64,000 nt of DNA from assembly GCF_001029105.3 (NCBI RefSeq), contig NZ_CP011807.3:3224001-3288000 (forward strand), read 5' to 3'. A program made the translations under genes and the position numbers. Below, piece by piece: positions 60,075 through 64,000 of the stretch (position 1 is its first letter; each line of letters starts with the position of its first letter). Origin of the DNA: Pandoraea faecigallinarum (lineage in GTDB: Bacteria; Pseudomonadota; Gammaproteobacteria; Burkholderiales; Burkholderiaceae). The notes beneath the pieces were generated by a model. That model did no database searches. It worked only from the letters and a program-made list of their open reading frames with translations, and was not told where the DNA came from.

Positions 60075-60799
60075 TCCAACTTGGACTTTTGCCGCCCGTC
60101 ATTAGAAGTTATCGCCCGATGCAGTCGGGCGCGGATAATGCGGGTATAGGCATCACGCAGCATGGCGAGCGGTATCTACTGAAAACCGATCCAAAAGTAT
60201 GTCTTGCTGAGTTTGTCGGAGCGGCTCTTTGTCGAGCAAGCGAGGTTCCGTGCGCTGATCCCGCCGTCGTAAACTACCGAGGCAGAAGCGTATTTGGTTC
60301 GCGCCTTGAGTCTGGGGTGGAACTGCCGGAGTCGGAACTCGACCTGATAGAACAGGTCAAGAAATGCCAGAACATGACGATTTTCTCTGCCGTGCTCGCA
60401 ATCGATATCGCGCTAGGGAATAATGACAGGCACTGGCACAACTGGCTGCCTCAGCGTCAACTCAATGGCGATGTATTTCTCAGGGCGGTCGACTTCTCGC
60501 GAGCATGGCCAACGTATCATCCGCCACGCCCGTTTGAGTCTCTCCGAAACGAGAACACGGAACAGGCGTGGCGCCAATGGCACGCGCTGGGCGTTGTTTA
60601 TGACCACAAGTCAGCCTCCGACGCTTGTGAGATAATCAAAACCCTTTCGGGTGACTGGCTTGCGAACCTGTTCGAACAGCTTCCTGTCGAATGGATGGTA
60701 GACGCCAGCGGACCCGAGCTTTGTGACTGGTGGGCCAAATACTGGACCGCACGCGTTGACGATACGCTGGCCTTTTTGCAATCGGGAGCATGGACATGA
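60071..60799 (+). CDS. HipA-like kinase-fold protein (HipA_2 type)
   Basis: The 242-residue protein has an N-terminal beta region (GIGITQHGERYLLKTDP, then LAEFVGAALCRASEVPCADPAVV), the catalytic loop LAIDIALGNNDRHWHNWLP near residues 108-126 and a metal-binding AVDFSRAW near 138-145. NxDRHxxN and DFSxA are the HipA-family equivalents of kinase catalytic and DFG motifs. It is much shorter than E. coli HipA (440 residues), as in the HipA_2 group. It is translationally coupled to the repressor and to the DUF3037 gene. Confidence 0.85.
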   Translation: MIQLGLLPPVIRSYRPMQSGADNAGIGITQHGERYLLKTDPKVCLAEFVGAALCRASEVPCADPAVVNYRGRSVFGSRLESGVELPESELDLIEQVKKCQNMTIFSAVLAIDIALGNNDRHWHNWLPQRQLNGDVFLRAVDFSRAWPTYHPPRPFESLRNENTEQAWRQWHALGVVYDHKSASDACEIIKTLSGDWLANLFEQLPVEWMVDASGPELCDWWAKYWTARVDDTLAFLQSGAWT

Positions 60800-61605
60800 C
60801 TAAGTTTTATGAATACGTCGTGCTCCGGCTTGCGCCGGACGCGATAAGAGGCGAGAGCATCAACGTGGGTCTCGCTATATTTCCCCAAGGCGAGTCTCCA
60901 GTGACGAGGATCAGTGCGTCACTGGCCAAAGTTCGACAGCTTGACGCGTCGTGGAACTCGTCGCGCGCTGACCGCTTCCGAGATGCTGTTCAAGAAATTA
61001 TCGCCGACGAGAACAGGCCGATAGTTGAGCGAATTTCGCTCCTGGCGGCTCTTGGGTATTGCCTGCCAGGCGAGCCGGGTTTCTTTTATGCGTCACCGGC
61101 CACCTTGGCCGAAGAGATTCGTCTTGTGGAGGCTCAATACATAACGGCCAAGAATGAACCGTCTAGGCGAGCGCCGAGAAGCAAGCTCCATCACGAAATT
61201 GCTCAACGTTTCAAGAGCATGGAACTGCTCGGGAAAACAGCAGACGACTTGCTGGACCACTTGGTAGTTCCGCACGTCTCAATTCCTGGCACCCCTGATT
61301 TGAAAGCAGATTTCGTGTACAAGAACGGCGTGTACCGGATTACTCAGACTCTGGATTATCGGGTTTCATCGCAGGGCGCGCGCCAAAAGATTGCGGAAGC
61401 GTGCACAAAAGTTACGGCAGCTCAGCAGGGGCAAAAGGTTTGGGGGGATACCACAATGAAGTTCGCCTTAGTATGTGTTCCCCGGGAAGTCGCGGATATT
61501 GCAGATTCACATTTGGATTTGTTGTACGCGAGCGGCTTCAAAATCTTCCATGCTGACAAAGCCAAGGATCTCGCCGCTTACCATGCAGAAGCATTTGCGC
61601 ACTAA
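60796..61605 (+). CDS. DUF3037 protein, partner of HipA-like kinase
   Basis: ATG 60796 overlaps the kinase stop in an ATGA and has GGGAG seven bases upstream. The N-terminus TKFYEYVVLRLAPDAIRGESINVGLAIF is the DUF3037 signature; a helical middle and an alpha/beta C-terminal domain (TPDLKADFVYKNGVYRITQT) follow. DUF3037 genes are commonly found next to HipA_2 genes. It is the last gene of the operon, followed by a strong terminator. Function unknown. Confidence 0.85.
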   Translation: MTKFYEYVVLRLAPDAIRGESINVGLAIFPQGESPVTRISASLAKVRQLDASWNSSRADRFRDAVQEIIADENRPIVERISLLAALGYCLPGEPGFFYASPATLAEEIRLVEAQYITAKNEPSRRAPRSKLHHEIAQRFKSMELLGKTADDLLDHLVVPHVSIPGTPDLKADFVYKNGVYRITQTLDYRVSSQGARQKIAEACTKVTAAQQGQKVWGDTTMKFALVCVPREVADIADSHLDLLYASGFKIFHADKAKDLAAYHAEAFAH

Positions 61606-61625
61606 TTTAAGTTCTGCGCTCAGCA

Positions 61626-61652
61626 AATCCCCGGAATCCGGGGATTTTTTTT
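61626..61652 (+). terminator. Intrinsic terminator of the repressor-kinase-DUF3037 operon
   Basis: AAATCCCCGG / CCGGGGATTT stem with AAT loop followed by a run of eight T residues, 20 bp past the DUF3037 stop. Confidence 0.9.
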
Positions 61653-61661
61653 GCTCGGAAA

Positions 61662-61701
61662 TAAACTTTTGTTTGACTATTTATAAACTTATGTTTATTG
61701 T
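61662..61701 (+). promoter_or_regulatory. Second immunity-type operator pair with rightward promoter
   Basis: Operators AAAC-N4-GTTT are centred at 61668.5 and 61690.5, again 22 bp apart, and overlap TTGACT (61673-61678) and TATTGT (61696-61701) with 17 bp spacing. Aligned with the minus strand of 59619-59658, 29 of 40 bases match and all 11 differences fall outside the operator arms and -35 box. It should drive rightward genes under repressor control. Confidence 0.8.
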
Positions 61702-61708
61702 TCTCTCC

Positions 61709-62046
61709 ATCGCAGCACACATCGCTGCCCGCCCGCAGGTAGGGGCGCTCCTTAAAAACTCACTTGCCGATGTTGCTCACCCGCCTACGTTGGGTGTTCG
61801 TCCGGCTCAATCGCATCTGCGGGCATGGCCGCAGCTCTGCGCGGTGTCCCTACCGTATCCAGTCCGCCAAAGCGCGGTTCACGGTGAATGGGGTGAGGCG
61901 TAGACGGCCAAGAGCAGAAATGGTTATGCCGGTTGGAATCCCGGCGCAGTACGTATCACCCAGCAGTGCGCCGGCAGGCCTAGCGCCGCCCGCGCACTGC
62001 GACGCTGTATCTGAGGCGGCTTTCTTCCGAGAGCCGCGCCATATAC
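61709..62046. other. Leader interval without convincing gene
   Basis: About 340 bases separate the second immunity promoter from the AlpA-like gene. Open frames here (such as 61764-62075) lack ribosome-binding sites and have shadow-like composition. A long untranslated leader or antitermination site is possible. Confidence 0.4.
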
Positions 62047-62061
62047 ATGAGGAGGTTTTCC

Positions 62062-62298
62062 ATGAGTGCACGTGACAACACCACTCTCAAGGGCTTCGAT
62101 GATCTGCCGAACGCGGCGGCCGTCGACGTCAAGACTGTAGCCGCGCTGTGTGGTTGCAGTATCTCCACGGTGTGGGAGCGCAGCAGGCGCGGTGCCCTCC
62201 CCGAACCCATCAGGATTGGCGGTTCTGCGCGCTGGAATGTTGGCAAGCTGCGCGCGATCCTCGCAGGAGGCATCGAAACGAATCAGTCATCGTCTTGA
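62062..62298 (+). CDS. AlpA/excisionase-like helix-turn-helix protein
   Basis: ATG 62062 has GAGGAGG six bases upstream. The 78-residue protein has the MerR-type winged helix DVKTVAALCGCSISTVWERSRRGALPEPIRIGGSARWNVGKLRAIL, the AlpA pattern. Such proteins act as excisionases or activators of prophage excision genes. It is the first gene after the second immunity promoter. Confidence 0.82.
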   Translation: MSARDNTTLKGFDDLPNAAAVDVKTVAALCGCSISTVWERSRRGALPEPIRIGGSARWNVGKLRAILAGGIETNQSSS

Positions 62299-62348
62299 CT
62301 TGATATAGAAACACCCCGGCGAGGGAACGCCCCTGATGATGCAGGCGT

Positions 62349-62376
62349 GACGGCCGCCAGAGTGCGGCGTCTTTTT
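62349..62376 (+). terminator. Terminator after the AlpA-like gene
   Basis: GACG-G-CCGC pairs with GCGGCGTC with one bulged G and is followed by five T residues, 50 bp after the stop codon. Confidence 0.6.
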
Positions 62377-63156
62377 ACCGAATTGCAGCAGTGCCGAGCC
62401 CGCTCGATGACGACTGAGTGCTCAACCGGCGAGAAACAAGTACGTCCGACTGGCTCCCGTAAGGAGCCGCCTCACGCATGGCGACTGATAGCAGGGTGCG
62501 CACCTGCCGATGGGGCCAAGCAACATAGCGAAGTCGGTACAGTCGCCAGCCGTGAGGGTGAATGCGCATGCTCAGGCGCGGAGAAGTTGGTAATCCGAGA
62601 GGGAAAGGCGCACACAGGAGTTGCTCTCCGCTGTGTAGCCCCTCGTGTGGTCACTGTCTCAACAGGCGGCTCGCTACCGCGCTATACGGACCACGAAGCC
62701 GGAGATGAGCGCCGGCCACCCTCGCCATAAGCGCCCGAAGTCGTGAAACGTGCCCAGTGGGTGGACGTCCGGATCTGAGGGGTAGACAGCCGCGATATCC
62801 CAGGCTGGCGCTCGGTGGAAGCCCGAGCACCTTCAAGTGAGCAGATCCGACGGCGGCGCGGCGTCGATATAAAGCCCGTATCCCATTTCCCCGATCTGAT
62901 CAGGATCTCGGGTCTGCTCTCTTGAGGGTGAGCGCAAATCACCGCGCCGGAACGCGATGAACCGCCCGGTAAGGTTCGCCCATTCGGCTATAGGCCACAG
63001 CCGAATCGTCTGTCCGGGCTAGAGGGGGAAAGCCCCTCCACCCTCTTCGCGCACCAGAGCGAGCCTGACCGCTCACAGGCCCATGACGGACATGGTTAAA
63101 GCCGTATCGCCCCGGCGTTCTGCCGGGGCGCTCCCTACCTCTCTGGAGGATTCCCC
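62377..63156. other. Gene-poor, hairpin-rich interval, possible structured RNA
   Basis: About 780 bases hold no convincing gene on either strand; the frame 62407-62730 has no ribosome-binding site and unnatural composition. Local helices are dense: GGCTCC/GGAGCC near 62452-62468, GGCGACTG (62479-62486) with CAGTCGCC (62539-62546), CTCGG/CCGAG near 62811, ATTCGGCT/AGCCGAAT (about 62982-63007) and GAGGGG/CCCCTC with a GAAAG loop near 63022-63038. Confidence 0.45.
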
Positions 63157-63273
63157 ATGTTTGCAGCAGAGATTCGCCAGTACCAGTTCGGCTGGAACGA
63201 CGCCAAGTGCGGTCGCCCGTGTCTCTCCACTGAACTCGCCTACCGAATGGGGTACGGCGACGCTTCTCACTGA
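63157..63273 (+). CDS. Small protein, 38 residues
   Basis: ATG 63157 has GGAGG about seven bases upstream; the frame reads MFAAEIRQYQFGWNDAKCGR and ends GYGDASH at TGA 63273. Strong ribosome-binding site and tight spacing to the next gene support it. Function unknown. Confidence 0.55.
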   Translation: MFAAEIRQYQFGWNDAKCGRPCLSTELAYRMGYGDASH

Positions 63274-63281
63274 GGCGCAGC

Positions 63282-63428
63282 ATGTTTCAACGCCTCATTG
63301 TCGGCCCCGTGAACGCCGTCTTCCTTCGCTACAACCAGTGGACGATCGAACATAGCGTCGCGGCATGGGTATGTCATCTGTCTGCACTCGCCGGGGCGAT
63401 CGTCGCAAAACTGATTTTCAACGTATGA
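63282..63428 (+). CDS. Small membrane protein, 48 residues
   Basis: ATG 63282 opens MFQRLIVGPVNAVFLRYNQW; a C-terminal hydrophobic helix (VAAWVCHLSALAGAIVAKLIF) predicts membrane insertion. The stop overlaps the next start (ATGA). Function unknown. Confidence 0.55.
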   Translation: MFQRLIVGPVNAVFLRYNQWTIEHSVAAWVCHLSALAGAIVAKLIFNV

Positions 63429-63649
63429 CCTCTGCCGCAAAGCGAGCGGCAGCCGCGCGCGCGTGGAAAGAGCTGCGCCCGCTCATGAATCACCAGCCGT
63501 CCCGGCTTCCTCCACGCCCTGGCTCGCCGCGCGTCCGTGAGGAATTCGAAGCTAGGCAGGCACGCCGCGACGCGCTCGAAAAGCATGCGCCCATCCTGAT
63601 CGCCGCCCTCGCCTTCTTCATCAAAGCCGTCGCTCAAGCAGACGAGTGA
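63425..63649 (+). CDS. Small protein, 74 residues
   Basis: ATG 63425 overlaps the preceding stop. The protein is basic and helical at the start (MTSAAKRAAAARAWKELRPL), Pro-rich in the middle and hydrophobic near the end (APILIAALAFFIKAVAQ), which may be a membrane segment. It precedes rdgC. Function unknown. Confidence 0.55.
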   Translation: MTSAAKRAAAARAWKELRPLMNHQPSRLPPRPGSPRVREEFEARQARRDALEKHAPILIAALAFFIKAVAQADE

Positions 63650-63682
63650 GCGTCGCCCGCCACCAACACAAGGAAACAACCC

Positions 63683-64000
63683 ATGTGGTTCAAAAACCTT
63701 CAGATTCATCGCATTTCGCCGTGGTCACTCACATCACAGCAGCTCGAAGAAAAATTGGCGAAATTTGCCTTTAGCCCATGTGCCAGCCTTGAATCTGAGT
63801 CGGCCGGGTGGGCACCAGTGCGGAAGGAAAGCGACTTGGCCCTTTCGATAAACGGCCAGATTTTGCTCACGTTCCGCACCGAGAAAAAGTTGCTGCCTGG
63901 AAAAGTGGTGAATGCCGCTACCCGCGAGCGCGCTGCCGAACTGGAAGTGCAGCAAGGCTTCAAGCCGGGTCGCAAGCAAATGCGCGAGATCAAAGAGCAG
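63683..64000 (+). CDS. rdgC: RdgC recombination-associated protein, N-terminal part
   Basis: ATG 63683 opens [20 protein letters not shown] and the frame stays open to the window edge (106 residues). The segments [38 protein letters not shown] and [18 protein letters not shown] are diagnostic of RdgC, a ring-shaped DNA-binding protein that limits RecA activity. Phage-encoded RdgC usually belongs to the recombination module, so exonuclease or integrase genes are expected to the right. Confidence 0.92.
   Translation, partial: MWFKNLQIHRISPWSLTSQQLEEKLAKFAFSPCASLESESAGWAPVRKESDLALSINGQILLTFRTEKKLLPGKVVNAATRERAAELEVQQGFKPGRKQMREIKEQ

Larger units (their letters stand above)
25611..64000. mobile_element. 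Prophage, lambda-like head/Mu-like contractile tail mosaic (right end not in window)
   Basis: The element begins at the tRNA fragment and continues past base 64000. Modules from left: attL accessory genes, lysis, Mu-like tail (about 30.2-43.6 kb), lambda-like head (43.6-51.8 kb), late control (52.6-53.2 kb), replication/early operon (53.2-57.7 kb), immunity region (57.7-61.7 kb), and a rightward small-gene/rdgC block. All structural genes and the lysis set look intact, so the prophage may be functional. The integrase is not in the window and is expected to the right. Confidence 0.92.

Noticed and set aside
62333..62339. CTGATGA as a hammerhead ribozyme core
   Set aside because: The required second core element GAAA with flanking stems is not found at the right distance.
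62347..62730. 127-codon rightward frame after the AlpA-like gene
   Set aside because: No ribosome-binding site at any candidate start, passes through a terminator hairpin, and composition looks non-coding.
62491..63110. GTGCGC start as a group II intron without its protein
   Set aside because: No domain V-like hairpin and no reverse transcriptase frame are visible, so the intron reading is not supported.
1..64000. CRISPR array or complete insertion sequence
   Set aside because: No regularly spaced repeat-spacer pattern and no transposase gene were seen; the only regular short repeats are the iterons at 55857-55970, which lie inside a gene with 21-22 bp periodicity.

Overview
The window is high-GC DNA with short intergenic gaps, and its gene families (AAHS and Bcr/CflA transporters, a CYP116B-type self-sufficient P450, many LysR/IclR/GntR regulators, chemoreceptors) are typical of Burkholderiales. 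A Burkholderiaceae genus such as Pandoraea or Burkholderia is an inference from gene content, not proven. Positions 1 to about 25.6 kb are ordinary chromosome; about 25.6 kb to the right edge is one integrated prophage whose right end lies outside the window.

Chromosomal part. From left: the end of a hydroxyisobutyrate-dehydrogenase-like gene; a peptide-type ABC substrate-binding protein; a Fur-boxed gene for a degenerate phosphopantetheinyl-transferase-like protein; an IclR regulator divergent from a P450-reductase-ferredoxin fusion; two MFS exporters/importers; a candidate small RNA with an anti-Shine-Dalgarno loop (10460-10519); a membrane EAL phosphodiesterase; a LysR regulator divergent from an acetate/succinyl-CoA transferase; two methyl-accepting chemotaxis proteins flanking a GFA-family protein; an asparaginase-GntR pair divergent from an ACS-family transporter across a long palindrome; and an O-antigen-ligase-like membrane protein.

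Prophage. The left junction is a 3' tRNA fragment (anticodon CAT, 25611-25660), the signature of integration into a tRNA gene. The element is a mosaic: a lambda-like head module (Nu1, A, W, B, C, scaffold, D, E), a Mu-like contractile tail module (gp37 to gp48 equivalents, with a -1 frameshift in the tail chaperone), a holin/endolysin/Rz/Rz1 lysis cassette, and a lambda-logic control region. Late genes run leftward. Early leftward genes run cro-like > cII-like > replication gene carrying iterons > DUF1064/YbcO nucleases > Q-like regulator, followed by a pR'-like promoter and an early terminator. Rightward genes are the repressor, then a HipA-type kinase and a DUF3037 protein in the position lambda uses for rexAB, then an AlpA-like regulator, a hairpin-rich gene-poor stretch, small genes and the start of rdgC.

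How it fits together. The cII-like gene sits beside a TTGC-N6-TTGC site whose promoter points rightward, antisense to cro and into the repressor, as lambda PRE does. Three rightward accessory genes are lodged between PRE and the repressor. Two operator/promoter blocks of the same design (AAAC-N4-GTTT pairs spaced exactly 22 bp, each embedding TTGACT-N17-TAYTGT) lie before cro and again after the DUF3037 gene, so one repressor probably controls both. Several intrinsic terminators interrupt the late operon, consistent with Q-type antitermination. Accessory cargo includes a solitary AAA+ ATPase and a truncated SRAP gene at attL, and two genes inserted in the tail operon. No database search was possible; family names come from motifs, length and gene order.
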